Below, one piece after another: positions 12,601 through 26,000 of a DNA stretch of 64,000 nucleotides (positions are counted from its first letter, which is position 1; each line of letters opens with the position of its first letter). The position numbers and the translations under genes were made by a program. Under the pieces are notes generated by a model that saw only the letters and a program-made list of their open reading frames with translations, ran no database searches and was not told where the DNA came from. This stretch comes from Bradysia coprophila. Its lineage: Eukaryota > Arthropoda > Insecta > Diptera > Sciaridae. Location: positions 19,376,001-19,440,000 of the forward strand of contig NW_023503493.1 in assembly GCF_014529535.1 (NCBI RefSeq). The letters are read 5' to 3'.

Positions 12601-14922
12601 TTTGGCTTATAAGCATTAATTTTACCTTGTTTTTGTTTCAAAAAGTTTAACCCCACCTAAAGCCGCATTGTTACGTAATGTACGTATATTCCATGACATC
12701 TAATAACACCAACAACTTAATGTACGGGTTAGCTGGTTACATGTGTCGTAATGTTTTCGAATAATGTCGATGATAAATTATCATAATGGAATGTGTTATT
12801 TCAGCGCAAATGTAATTAAGTAAAAGCTATACTCGGTACATAGCATAATACACGCACATACACATATAATACATTGGGTAAGTTAAATTAATATGTTGTC
12901 TGGAAACAAATAATACGGAGAGCCAGGCATCAGTGCTTGATGAGATTAGGTAATCAATAGATAAATACGCTTTGAAGGTGTAAACCGATTGTTCCCAATA
13001 CAGGGTGTTGAAGTAAAACCGTTTTGAATCAGCTTCAACTCGGGGCTTTTCACAGAATTTAAATAATTGTAAGGCGCTGTTCATCGTCGGGCGTCTACAT
13101 TTCGAATCATACTGTAAAGTAAATCAGTTTCAAGCCTCTTTTCCACACACACACATAAACATAATGGGAGGTTTTAACTGTATAAATGATCTCTGAGGTT
13201 TGAAGAAGTTTTCGAATTCTTGGCAGCCAACACGTTGTGCTTAAAAGTTTTCGCATATTGTTTCGTAATGTGATGATCGTATCACTTGAGAGTCGCATTA
13301 AGTTTAAAGACTTTCGAGTCGGATATGTTCCATCAGGTATATAAAAGCAGTGTAGATTTTGACTGTTGTATACGGTAACCACATTTTAATTTTGTTAAAT
13401 GTGCATAGCTTTCTAGCATTAATGGTATTTCTGCAACTAGAAGGTTATGTGTTGAACGAGCATATTTAGACAATAAGATTTAATTATGCGAACGTTAATT
13501 GGATTTCTTGTTGCGATTTTAAGCGGAACGTACTGTAAGGTGTAGTACCACTATACGATGATTGAATTATTGTAACGAGTAGCTAGGAATCGGAGTAGTT
13601 AGCAAGGAATAATTACCGCCAATCAATTAAAAATAATCCATCTCCGTATTCATTGATTATTTAGCTCCATATTTGCGAATCCCCATCAAGTAGGTAACAA
13701 ACACTGTTAAGTAAATCTAGTTACTTGCACTGCAACTGCACATATTACCTACTTGGCAAATATTACATCCGGATGATCGGAAAAAATGTATTTCTGCCTC
13801 ATCCTTGTGGTACCGTTCATCGTTTTCGGTTGTTGCTCTAGCACGGAACACTCATTTACTGTAAAGAATAAAATTTACTCGTAATACAATCTAATTTTCC
13901 TCATTCCAACTTTCAAACCGAACGACATGACTTGAGGGACTATCTTACTAATCTCAGTTCCATTCGTATTGTTTGCATTACATTATTTATGTCTATTCCT
14001 TCGAGTCTCATCATGATTCTTTGATTCTATAAATTCAATGAATGCTAGCTGGAGCACTGGAGGGTTTTCAGTTTATCCAAAAACTCGACTTTGATTGGTT
14101 TCAAAGAATTGAAAATTGATTTCGCTTTTGTTTTGTATTGTTTCTGTCTTCAATGGAAGCAAGGAGTTTACTTTATTATATCTGAATATTTCTTAGAATT
14201 AATAAGGAAAATGTTTACAACAATTTTTTCGAAAATCGCTGGCAGGAAAATTAGAAATCCATGAAAAATGGTACAATCCATGTAATCCGCGGATAAAATA
14301 GCAAAGAAAATTCTGCAATTTTAATTGCTTCAAAGAATTGGAATGCACAATTGTGTTGATAAAAAGTTTGCAAACTGCTTGAAATATCACTTAACAAAAA
14401 GATATTAAAAAGGACATTAGAAAATACAACACCTTCAACCTGTTTGATGTATTTGACAATAATTATAATAAGAATAAGAATATCAAATTTGTTTTCTTTG
14501 TAAAAATTCTGTTTCATCAAAATAAAAAAAGCGCATAAAACTTTGCAACAATGAAGCCTGCATAGGTAGGGAAATTAAAAAGGGGCAAATGCACCAACCA
14601 GTGTTGCAGTGCTCAACGGCGAGATCAAGAGCTTGAATCTCCCGTTTGTGGTAGCAAACGTAGTAGTACACAGTGGACTAGAGATGAGCAGGTCGCCGTT
14701 TTGAAACCTGACCCGAGCCAGACTTATATTTTTAAAACCTGACAGCCAAAAACCCGAGTAAACTGAAACCCAATCCGAATCAAACTTTGTAAACCCGCCA
14801 TTCGAACGATTTTCCGGTGTAGGCAACGACAGGAGAGAATTTTTGATAACAATAGAACAATGTACTGCGTGATAAAGATGGTGCGATTGTAATATGTGTG
14901 AATTTGAACTTCAGAATCGGTT
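9637..14922. other. Intergenic, no gene recognised
   Basis: It holds a short CA repeat near 10,143-10,160 and only short open frames. At 11,266-11,523 two plus-strand frames and one minus-strand frame overlap in a locally less AT-rich block; one plus frame is cysteine-rich. No family, start context or splice partners could be established there. The minus-strand frames at 12,827-13,382 also lack recognisable motifs. Confidence 0.4.
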
Positions 14923-15170
14923 AAATTACAGGGAGAAAAAAGTTAAATTCGACATGTTTTCTGATTTGGAAGTTGTTGTGGTTTGTAATTGATGCCACAA
15001 GATTTTCGTTGAACAAATGAAAATCTAGATTTTCATTTTCTAATTCTTCTTTAGACATGAGCTCGCAACAAGAATGTAATACGAAAATGAAAAATCTAGA
15101 TTTTCACAAACCACAACAACTACCAAATTAAAAAACATGTTGAATTTCATTTTTCTCTCCCTGTGAATTT
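14923..15170. mobile_element. MITE-like inverted-repeat element, 248 bp
   Basis: Arms of about 65 bp (14,923-14,988 and 15,105-15,170) are inverted copies, with ACAGGGAGA near the outer ends and GTTGTTGTGGTTTGT near the inner ends. A pair of AAAATCTAGATTTTC palindromes lies further in. No target-site duplication was clear and there is no coding capacity. Confidence 0.7.
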
Positions 15171-17493
15171 ATTTCGAAGACTTCTGATAGACTTTATTGG
15201 TAGCCAACCAAAAACCCGAACCAAAACGGAATGAAAATTTTGAAAAGTTTGGGTAACCAACCCTTTTATCTTAAGTTGACTAAGTAAAATACAAAGACAG
15301 AATTCTGAATCTAATTCACTAGCAACATATTTTACTTCATTTTGTTCAAGACTAAGTCTTGCTCTTGGTGTATAAGAGAACCGGAAAGCAAAGGTCGTCG
15401 CTTACTCTCGCCGTTGTTGTCGATAATAGATGCGCTTCTAAAAGTATCTGTGTTAAGTAATGACCCTCAGCTATTGTTGAGTTTTTTTTGGGTCAAAAGA
15501 AACCTGGTTTTACCATCAGAACTTCATTTTTAAAAGAATAACAGAAAGCAGATGTAAACAGATGAACGAAAAAAAAAAAAATTATCTAAAATTGCATAAC
15601 TAACGCTAAGTTAAATAACCCTTTTTTTCATCGCTGGTATATTAAATGAAATTTACCATCGAGAAGAGAATTTAATCCATTACGTTTAATGAAAAAAAAC
15701 ATAGCGGGAAAAGTAATGTTGAAACAATTATTGCAATACATTTTCCATTATATATACGAATAAAATTTAGTACCATCCATGTGTAATGGGGAACAAAGAG
15801 TTTAGCCAATTCTGGACACTTGGTGTTTTTGTATCCGACCGTAAGATTAATTAGAAAAGTTTTGTATAGTGTATGGCCTCGAGGATAATGAAAAACATGT
15901 GTTCGTATACATACACTGTCCTCTTTAAGAAATTAAGCTTTTTTCTTTCTATGTGTCGGTGTTGTATCACAATAACCACATTGTCAAACACAGTATTATA
16001 CTACGAGACTATTTTAATTATATATATCCAAGCATTGTGTTATGTGGTGGGAAGCTACTACACTCTTAATACGAGTCTATTTTAATTGTATCACCATCAA
16101 TTCTATTGTCTTGGATGTTTTTGTGTTCATATTCCGAGAAAGTGTATATTTTGATGGTGTCATAACATATAACCGAAAAAAAAATTGGAAAACTTTAACA
16201 ATAATGTTATAGGTTGACAACGTATACAATATATACATACGGTGACTGATTCAACATATGTCCCGGTCTTTATTCGTAAATTAATTTTTTGTCTCTCTTC
16301 GAAAAACAGAACTTCCAATGTATTTCCAGCATGTTAAGTGTTATATACTCTTTTCGCCGCGTGGCATCCTCCGACATGACTAATGAAAATTGGTTCCACT
16401 CACATTGTAAATTTTTGTTGTTGCAGAAATTACATCTCAATGTAGAATAGTATGAATTGCTAGGAATATATGTATGAAGAAGGAAACGCACAAACAGGGA
16501 GTAATTAAATTTTCTATAAAATACGCTTGTGTATTCGGATGATGTGAAATCGTAATATGTAAATTGGTTTTGGGAGTACTACTACAGTCAATTAAGTAAT
16601 TTTGATTGAAGTAAGTTTCCACATTAAATTGTGACCGGAGTAGTTCCCTGAGTCTTTTGTTTTTGGTTTAATTTTAGCTTGGTTTTCATTTCGGTTGAAA
16701 GCATATCCAATGAACCAGCACGACATTTTACAATTTAAAATGGTTGCACCTGATTCATAAACATCGAAATGTGCTCTATTATATAAGAAGAGTGATTCTA
16801 TTTTCTTTTTGGTATATGGATGTAACATATCGACAATACTGGATTACTGGATAGTGTTCTTGTACAAATTGATTGCATACACGTTTCTGAAGGTACGTGT
16901 TACTATGCTTCAGAATATTACAAAGTTACATGGTGGATAAACACTTACGAAGGAAGATGTGAACTCTTCGAGCAACCAGGGTAATAATTTAAGTAACTTT
17001 TCTGAAGAACCGTAAATTGACAGTTTGGACAATTTTTGATTATATGAAAATTGTACTTTCATCCTTTTGCAGAGGACTGTGTCACGTGATATTGAAAGCT
17101 GCGAACAAATGAGCTGTGTCTTATTTGGAAAAGTATAAGGCAAAATGTATAGTCAAAATATTAAAGTAAAAGATTTTGCATGAATCTGCCACTGAGCCAC
17201 TTAGAACCTAAACGTTTATTGTGAGGCAGATAATGTTCTTTACCTGCGAAGTTAACATTCTTCATCAGGCTTCAGTGTCTTCATTTTGACATTAGTTTGA
17301 ATTTTGTATGCTGTATGCTGCCCACAGCTTCGGCTACAAGGCATAACAAATGTTTTTCACCTTCCCAAATCTAATAATATTACACTAATCTCCATATGCG
17401 ATGCGATGAGGGACGATAAAGCTCTGGTCTAGTAGAAAAGTGGTTCAATTTTTTTAATTTTTTAATTTTCTTGCATTTTTTCGATCAACATTT
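15171..17493. other. Intergenic, no gene recognised
   Basis: Only short open frames in both orientations, none with a recognisable motif. A weak match to the CTTCGGC core (near 17,326) has short flanking complements and is not called as an element. Confidence 0.4.
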
Positions 17494-17679
17494 CTGCCGT
17501 ATTGAGCAAACACATCGCATGTCTTTTCGCATTAGCTTATAAAAGCTTTCGATTTTATTTTTTTGAGCTTTGAGCTTTTTTTGAATTCCAATGGAATGTT
17601 CTACTTTTTGAACAGAAGTTTTGAAAACTCTTAAAAGCTAATGCGAAAAGACATGCGATGTTTTTGGTTAACACGGCAG
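17494..17679. repeat. Inverted repeat (MITE-like), about 186 bp
   Basis: The arms share CTGCCGT at the outer ends and a long inner match around CATCGCATGTCTTTTCGCAT (left 17,494-17,548, right 17,626-17,679). The spacer is T-rich. No target-site duplication was seen. Confidence 0.7.
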
Positions 17680-18763
17680 ATTTTACCTCGCATTTTACTA
17701 AAGTAATTAATTAAAGTAGTCCACAGATGAAAATGTATCATAATAACGTGTTGACCTATAAAACTCACAGAATTTTAGTTCTGCGAAAAAATATTTCTCC
17801 AATTCCCTCCTCTGGATGAAAGTTTAAAAAGTTAAAAATCATTCCTCTACCATATGCCCCAATGTGATATTTTTATCAACAAACAACCGAATCCTTGACG
17901 ATCGATGGGATACAATGTAAGGCCGTTTTACGAATGGATTTACAAACCACTTCTATTCTTCTTATAAGTTTCCAGCGGATAAATATTGGCTTACTTTTTG
18001 GAAGAGTAAACAAACTATAATTCTACACGACACACACACTCAAATGACATCTAACCGAAAGAAAAAGTTTGAACTACTTAGTAAATTGCGATTAACCATC
18101 TTGTAGAGTAAGGAAAAAGTGTACGGGTACACTTTACCCCCCAACATACTAAAGATGTTATGAAGACGGATTTATTGATGATGACATATTACACAGCACA
18201 CAACACACACACAACATTTATTGAGTTATAGAAAATTAACTTATTTGATATTGATTGATTACAGGCCGTGCTCCTACTCGTACACATCGATTGAATCAAA
18301 ATATTTATGCGAATTTATGTTTACCGAGATATGCCTTTTTGTATTATATTATTGTCGTTCGACGCATCCATAATAACATGCTAAAGTTGCTGTATGAGTT
18401 GAATGATAGACGGCACGGATGGGTAAACTTTTTTTTATTTAATATTTTTTCGGATTTACAGTATAGTGGTGAGACATCACAACGAACAGCAACAACAAAA
18501 AATATATAAAAAACGATTTGTTTTATCCGGTAACATGAATCGATAAATTTAATAGCATAAAATTTCAAAATATTTATTTTCGCTTATATTGACAACATGA
18601 AATTGAATTAGATGATGGATGACTTTTTCACTTCGTGCATAGTTTTTTTAAAAAAAAATTCGAGAAGAGAGATCAACGGCAGCAAGGGACACATACATTT
18701 GTTATTCTGCCATTTCGCATATAAGCAAAAATAAACTGAACTTCCATTGAAGGATCGTAGTGC
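17680..18763. other. Intergenic, no gene recognised
   Basis: Overlapping frames at 18,255-18,568 on both strands have no recognisable motif. A CA-rich simple stretch lies near 18,190-18,215. Confidence 0.4.
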
Positions 18764-19179
18764 TCGTAACCAATACCCTCTCTAGCAACCAAACTTCGTT
18801 TTGACGCAGTCAAAATACCACCTTATTTTGACAAATGTGACACTGACTTTTTCTTGTAATAGAGTTGCCGTGCCGCGCTCTTTTTTAAAGCAATATTGAC
18901 GTCACACGAAAAAGACAAACTTTAAACTTTATTTCATTTTTGCACACCAAAATAACGGAGCAGCACACCAAAAAACACGTCACAATCACAAATTATTCAT
19001 TTTCGAACACCAAAATGGTTAATCAAGACGTAATATTTTCAACACAAAAAATGAAATCGCTGCTCATACTTCATTTAATTTATTTTTATAAGTGTAAAAT
19101 TTTCTATGACAGAATACACTGTAAAGTTTTACCACCTTAATTTTCCTAGTTTGGTTGCTAGAGAGGGTATTGTCGTAAC
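18764..19179. mobile_element. MITE with 25-bp terminal inverted repeat and 7-bp duplication
   Basis: The element spans 18,771-19,172. Its ends are an inverted pair beginning CAATACCCTCTCTAGCAACC, closed on the right by GGTTGCTAGAGAGGGTATTG. The direct repeat TCGTAAC flanks it at 18,764-18,770 and 19,173-19,179. It lies about 470 bp past the ninaC stop codon, so it may fall in or near the 3' UTR. No transposase frame. Confidence 0.82.
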
Positions 19180-19647
19180 ACATAAAAACAAAAGCACCAA
19201 CAACAACCAACCAACGAACCGACGAACTAACACAAAAAAAAACCTGCAAAATTCAATTTAGCTTTTATAATTGAATAGGACACCCTAGCACCTGACACAT
19301 CGGCGGAAGCCTAATAGATTGGTTATTGTTGTTATACCGTAACGGTACCGCGTCATGATGATGATGATATTCCACTGAAGAATTATTCACACATTTTTCA
19401 GTTGATTTTTCGTGCACATTCCAGCAAATTTTCGTGATTTGAGTTATTTAAAATGAAAAGAGTTGACTGTATTGATTTTGTATAGGCTTGACATTCTCTG
19501 CATTTATGGAAATTGATAAAATTTAAATAAAATAATTGATCAATTCACAGAAGTGGATAGCATCCGGTACATGGACGGAGTAAATGAAAATTTCAAGAAT
19601 GGATTGAACATGAACCGCTAATTTACACAATCCTCGCCGGTTGTGGC
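19180..19647. other. ninaC downstream flank
   Basis: Probable 3' UTR and flank of ninaC, read on the minus strand. I did not find an unambiguous polyadenylation signal before the MITE. Confidence 0.4.
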
Positions 19648-20049
19648 TTAAATTTCGACGGCATATCCTTCTAAAATTATTCCAGGATGAATTTCCTCCT
19701 GAATGTACACACCAACTTCATTACCGTTGGTTTGAGTAATTGATGGATGGGATTTTTTGTTGTCACAATCGATCTGCCTTGAATGACTATTATTTCCGTC
19801 TGTGCTTGTTCGTTCATTTGGACTGTTAATTCTCTCATAGATGAGATTGGATGAACTCGATGGTTTTAGCGGACTGTATCTCGTCCTGGTTTCTTCAAAT
19901 CTGCTGTTGTTGTTCAGCTCAAAGGTGACGCCATTCCGTTCACGATCTTCCAGTGCGTCCTGATTCGATGCCGATCGTTTCATAGAGGCCCGATTGTATT
20001 TGGTTTTCCTCAGCATCCCTTGAAAGTTGAATGGAGCCTCGTCGTCGGT
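19648..20049 (-). CDS. ninaC: ninaC exon 21: C-terminus with INAD PDZ ligand
   Basis: Residues 1426-1558 and stop. It begins TDDEAPFNFQGMLRKT (fly: PPFNFKAMLRKT) and ends EEIHPGIILEGYAVEI. In flies the matching end binds a PDZ domain of INAD, which places this protein in the visual signalling complex. Confidence 0.93.
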   Translation of the reverse strand, partial: TDDEAPFNFQGMLRKTKYNRASMKRSASNQDALEDRERNGVTFELNNNSRFEETRTRYSPLKPSSSSNLIYERINSPNERTSTDGNNSHSRQIDCDNKKSHPSITQTNGNEVGVYIQEEIHPGIILEGYAVEI

Positions 20050-23000
20050 CTGTAAGTATACAAAGTTGAAATGGTTTCGCTCGCCTCGACGTTATCACAT
20101 ACTTCTTGGCTCTTGTTCCTACCAATTAATTGCATTTCTCTTACTGGATTTAACTTTGGGAGAATAACATCAGGTTGTCCATTTAGTTCCCTATTCGAAT
20201 CGACTTTTTTAAGAGCACTCGGTTGAGGAGCCGGTTTTCTTTTCCCGAAAGAATTTGGTCTTTCAAGTGATGCACCGTTTGGTTTTGGAGGTGCTCTTTT
20301 CTTATAGACACTGGGCTTATCGGCAAAATTATCATGTGCTTCAAACGCTTTCTGGATTTCATGCGGTTTCAGATTTTCATAAATTGGCTCCGGCGGTAAC
20401 GGTGCTGGTGGCTTCGATCCGCGTCTAAATTTTTGGTACAATTACTGACAAACCACAATGACAAAAACTCTTTTACCTTTTGATGGGAGGCATTGGCACA
20501 GAAGGATCTCTGATAAATGGCGTCGTAGCTATGTCGTTCATACTTAAATCAGTTTGCGAACTTTGGTTGTATGGCATCTGTGTAGCTGTTGTTATTTTCG
20601 TTGAAACGGTATTCGTACGACGAAGCGGTGCATCCCAGGATTCATGATCCGAATCCGCATACGACACTGCATTCGTATTGTACGATGCTTCGATTGGATC
20701 ACACAAGTACATCGTGTCGAAGTAAGGAATATCAGCAAAACGAAATGGTATTTTACGAACGGATGGACGAATCGGCCCCAGACGAGCCGGATTCGTCTCC
20801 TGCGGATCAACTTTGTCGAGAAGAATGCATTCGTTGGTCTTTTGCAATGCAGTTACAGTGCCCTGATTGAAAATGTGCACCTTTTTTTGAAGAGGTGAAA
20901 ATGCACCCAAATAAATCATTATAAGTGTCGACGATGTTTGAATTTTAAAATTTGTTACCAACCTGTTGGGACATATTAACGAGATCATGGTATCGTGCCG
21001 CGCGATAATGTAACAAAATTTGAAAAATTGATTTCTCTTTCCATCGTTTTGCGTAATTTTTCACAAATGCAGATGTTTCAGCGTCTATTTTTCCTGTTCG
21101 TTTATTTATTAAGGAACCGTATTTTCGGCGGGTGATGAATCCACGATAAGCTAAAAGACAAAGAAAAAATTTTCCATTTTAATATAAATATCTTGTGCCA
21201 CATTGTATGCGCGGCTGCTAATTTAATTAATTTTTTAAATGAGGCCTTTGCAACATTTTTTTTCAAAATATTTATTTAAATTGATAATACCCTGAGGTGT
21301 CACACAACATAGGATTTATGTCACATGAATGTCTTACACGGTGGGTAGCATTACATTTTATCGATTAACATATTACGGTTACAGAGTTTGAATGGGTGTT
21401 GTTGGTGGTGGTTATTTGATTTATTGGCTTTTAATAACTCTTTTCGTTGTTGGTTTGCTGGTATATTTGTTGCGAATGGTTCAGCTTAAGTGATTTATTA
21501 TGGCTTTAACAAGCGAACATTCCGTATACGTTAATGTATCTATGCTAGACATCAATTTCGTCTTCAACCACCTCACTTGCGCTACAGTTTTCAACTTATA
21601 TCAAAACTTTTCCTTGGTTCTTTTCTCGAAAAGAGGGAAAAAAAATTCTAACTCGTTCGAATTTCTTATGTCGTAAATTCATTTTTTTGTTCTGCTATCA
21701 GGTCGCCTAATTCACCTAATGGTTTTGGTAATGATGGCCAAAGTTGGTATAAATTTGTTTGAGCGAGGACACAGTCGAAAGGAAATGATTGACATTCTAC
21801 AAGAAAATCGACATTTTTGTCTAGACGAACGAAGCAGACACTGCAAAGTATTAGGAAACACCTGAGGCGAACCACGATTTTTCGTTTCATTTTAGATAAT
21901 ATGCTTAATGAAGTCAAGAACAACGCCATATAAAAATTGTGAAAATGGCAATAGCTAAATTTACAAATATCAAAATTCATCTAAATAACACCTAAATAAC
22001 ACCTAAATAACACCTAAACAACACCTAAACAACATCAAATGTAATTATTTAAAATTACATAGGGTTTGACCTGTGATGATTTATTTGTTTAGTTAACACG
22101 AACCATCAAAGCTTTCGCCTGCATTAATTTGAGGCTGGTCGGTTAGACTGTATCTGTATAATTACGGAAGTAATTTATTTATAAAATTTCATGAACGGCA
22201 AATCGTTTTGTTGTTTTTGTTAATGTGACGTGTGGCACCGCACCTGTATACCTAATTATGTTGGATTGGTAGTACATTTTGCAATTAATATCTTGTTCAA
22301 TCAGACATAGGATTTTTTAGACAGATAAATTAAATATAATGTGGATGAAATTCTTTTAAGTTCTATATCAATCTCTTCTTAACACAAGGTTAACGTCGTC
22401 TGCTTCAACGCTATGAATGTATGTACGATCACTTGCATCGAAATGTTGAAGTGGATCCTGTGTCAGTCTAATGCATGAAACTACGATTTCTTCTTGAAAC
22501 TAGAGTTTTCAGTCTTAAAAATTGTAACGCAACAGACCGTTATTGGCAAAATCTGCCCTTAAGAGAAATTATGTTATGAACACCATTTGAGCCACATGGC
22601 TTTATCTATAAAATTTTAGAAATAGGAAACATGTAAAATGAGTTGAGTAAATGGTGTTTATTGTGAAGTGATAAACGAAACGGTTACACGGTTGCATAAA
22701 TTTATAGTTTACACACTAGTGCGAGAAAAGTCAATCTAGAGTGCACGGAAAAGTGAGTTCACACAAAAAAAAAACAGAGAGTACGATACATGCCGATAAA
22801 CACATTTTCTACATCAAACAAAAAGAAAAGGAAAGAGAAATAGGTTAAAGATTGAGTTAGAGTCGATTAGAAGAATTTTGTAAAAGCTTTAAATTACGTT
22901 GATACATCAGAATGCGAATATTTTACACTAGAGCTTATTAAGTAGTTTTATCAATTTTTTTTTTTCAATAATGCAACAACACTTGCCTAATCTTAATATT

Positions 23001-26000
23001 TATGAATGGTTAAGAAAACTCTTGCAGGTGAAATAATACTTCCATTCTTCAATCTGCGTAGATGTAATTTTATTTTTCAAACGACTTACATTCACTACTA
23101 CAACATTGATTTAACATTGAAACTATAGAATAAGAAAGTATAACAATACTTTCGTGTCATTAAACAATATAATGTTACGTCTCATTTTATGATTTCCCTT
23201 ATTATTTTTTTCCATCCGAATCTTTTGCGTCGTACAGTATTTGCATAATAAATTTGCAAGAAATTCAAATTTGCACATAGTCTAGTGATTATACATTTTA
23301 TATCGTTTCACCTCTCTCAGCCGGTGACAAGATCACAAAAAAAAGGTGTCCCTGAATGCATACAAATTTACTCTTCATCAGACGTACCTTTTTGAATAGT
23401 TGTAGCTGCCTCATCAGTGGACGTGTCTCGTTTTAATTCCTTTTGAACTGAATGCCGAAAAAGAGAGAGAAAAAAGAATTGGAAAATCGCACGACATAAT
23501 TCAATTTTAATGATGACTCCGAATTTGAATTTATGGAAAAGCATTGGTAAAAGCACAACGTTGATGGATGATAGGGGATGCATGGCTTGATTTTTTCTGT
23601 CGCTCTACAAGGGCAACTGACTGTGTACAAAAAAAGAAAAAGTTTAACAGCATTTGAGTATTTGATACAGAGCGTGCACTTCTGTTTCATTTGTAAATTA
23701 CGACAGGCTGGACATCTTTTCCATACATTTACGAACAACAAGAGTATTTTAGTCTAGTCAGTTACCCCAATTTTGTTGCTCTCCAATACTTTTAATTCAA
23801 GCACGACCCAGTCGTAACTTGCTTACGTAATTGTAAATTAAAATTCAAAAAAATAAATAAATTAATTTTGTTCTGAGCATTGATGTAAACGAATGATTTA
23901 TATGCGTTGCATCAGCTCCACAAATAACAGGTGAACAAAAAATTATTTTCGGACATGGTTCGCATGTAAATGAACGTGATGGAAAAGACGTATTAGGAAG
24001 AATAAGAAGGTGAAATTTGACTCGATTAAAAGCGGATTAGGTAAGGTCAAGGTGAAATTTAAATTTTAGAGCAACGAAAAAACTGACAAAAACAAAACTT
24101 ACCAGAATTTTGACGAATTTTTTCGATTTTTGAGGCCACGTTCCGTTTCGCAAGGAAAGCTCTCATCATTGATTGCACTTTAACGATTTTCTTCACTTGA
24201 GTTTCGTACAATCTAATCGAACAACGAGAAATTGTAGCACTAAGTATCTTCATGCAAACATTTGAAAAAAAATATTTCGAACCTCGACAAATACTCGACG
24301 TTGTAATATTTCAGAAAAACTTTCGTTTTTCCAATAATCCATCCTTCCATCTTTAATCGAATCAAAAGTAGCCGACAGTTGTCTTTTGTCATTTCCACAT
24401 TTTCATCGAAATCAAAAGCCAAGAACTTATAGCTGAGAGAGAGTGGAAAAGTTTTTTTTTCAGATTTTTTTTTTCGCTAAAAAAAGAAAGTACAAGCAAG
24501 AGCAAAGCACTGCGATTAGTTACCGTCTCAAAAACTCTTGGAAAGAAATCCTTTGTGGGTAACCCTTTTGTCTTGCAACAACTGTATCGGGAATAGCCAA
24601 AGCACGTAATTGTTGATAAACCATGTCGGACTGAAAAATCGAACATTTAATTAAATTGGGAACGGAGAATAAAAAGTCGTACGATTGAATTTGTCCATTA
24701 TACTACTTTGTAGCTTTGATGGTTACGCTAACCGTTAGTAAATCCTTTCGTTTTTTTTTTGTATTGGAGACATGCGATTCAGTAGAGGTCCAACTTCTGT
24801 ACACTTTTCAAATAACTAGTTTAACAAGTCGGATGGATCAACATGTGAGTGAGCACACCTTGAAGGATTGTCACTTTGAAGGAGAAATAGACTTATGTGC
24901 CCTGTTGTACGTCGAGTTTTATAAATTGTCATCTGTTCTTGGTAATTTTCTTTAACATTAAAAACTGAATCATATAATCAACCGTAACAAACATGCTTAA
25001 CGTCCGATTTGAATAAGACTTTGCTTTTGAATTGTACTTTTCCATTTAAACAGAAAATTATTTTACTTTGAGCTATTTTCAATTCTACAGTAACTAAAAG
25101 TCAAAGATTTCATTCCTGGAAAAAATGACCTTTCGTAAAACTGTTTTACATCCAAGGCTGGTATTTGCATTAAGCTTGATTGTGCACATAATGAAACGTC
25201 GTTTATTATTCATTCACGACTGACAAAAAACATTGATAACGAAATGTGTCTTTTCAATGAACAATCTTCAATCGTACTGCTCCACCCGATCAACACAAAA
25301 AAAAAATCTAAAAGCTTTCTCAAAACGGTACGAAAGTCCTTTGATAATGTGAAATTGAACAATAAAAACCCATACACACTGCGGGTAAATCATATACACA
25401 TCGAAGTGTTTATAAAAAGGAACGTACTTGAAAGCCCCGTGGATTATGCTCTAAATCAGCACGAATGCATCGAACAAAATGTGTATTGCCACTGTTACCA
25501 CCAACTGAAAGTCCTTTTAGTATTTCCAAACTGGTTGCTCGAAAAACACTTGACAACGTTCGCATTTTATGAACTTGCGAATATTGGCCGTGCGACAATG
25601 TATTAATTTTCTGTGGATGGGAAACATAAAATCGTATAAATGTGTGGGATTATGTGTTTATAGCATTTATTATTGTTTTGATAAATGTTTATGTCGTTTA
25701 TGTCGTATATTACAATGTAATGAAGGGCTCTGATGAGATGAGACGTATGTTGGGTGAATAATTGTGTTACAACGTGATTATATGTTGCGGTATGTATGGG
25801 GGTAGTGTAATATGTGTACACGTGTTGCACAAAACTGTTCAAAATGTACGGTGTGATTTTAGCGCGATTTTTTTTCCCTGTTTTCCTTTTCACCTTCGTA
25901 CTCGTTTTTTCGGCAACCAGGGCGGCACCCCACTTTGATTTACCGCTTGGCTTGGATTTGCTCACTTGTTGCTCCTCGTAAGCCATTGTTAGGTTTCCGG

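Noticed and set aside
17281..17360. Seventh CTTCGGC-core hairpin
   Set aside because: The core is similar, but the flanking complements are only about ten bases with mismatches.
20010..20103. Read-through of exon 20 to a different C-terminus
   Set aside because: A 53-nt intron with good splice sites restores the conserved tail ending GYAVEI, so the unspliced frame is not favoured.
25603..25893. Long extension of the exon 12 frame
   Set aside because: It continues past a donor that joins exon 13 in phase; the extension is AT-rich and lacks motor similarity.
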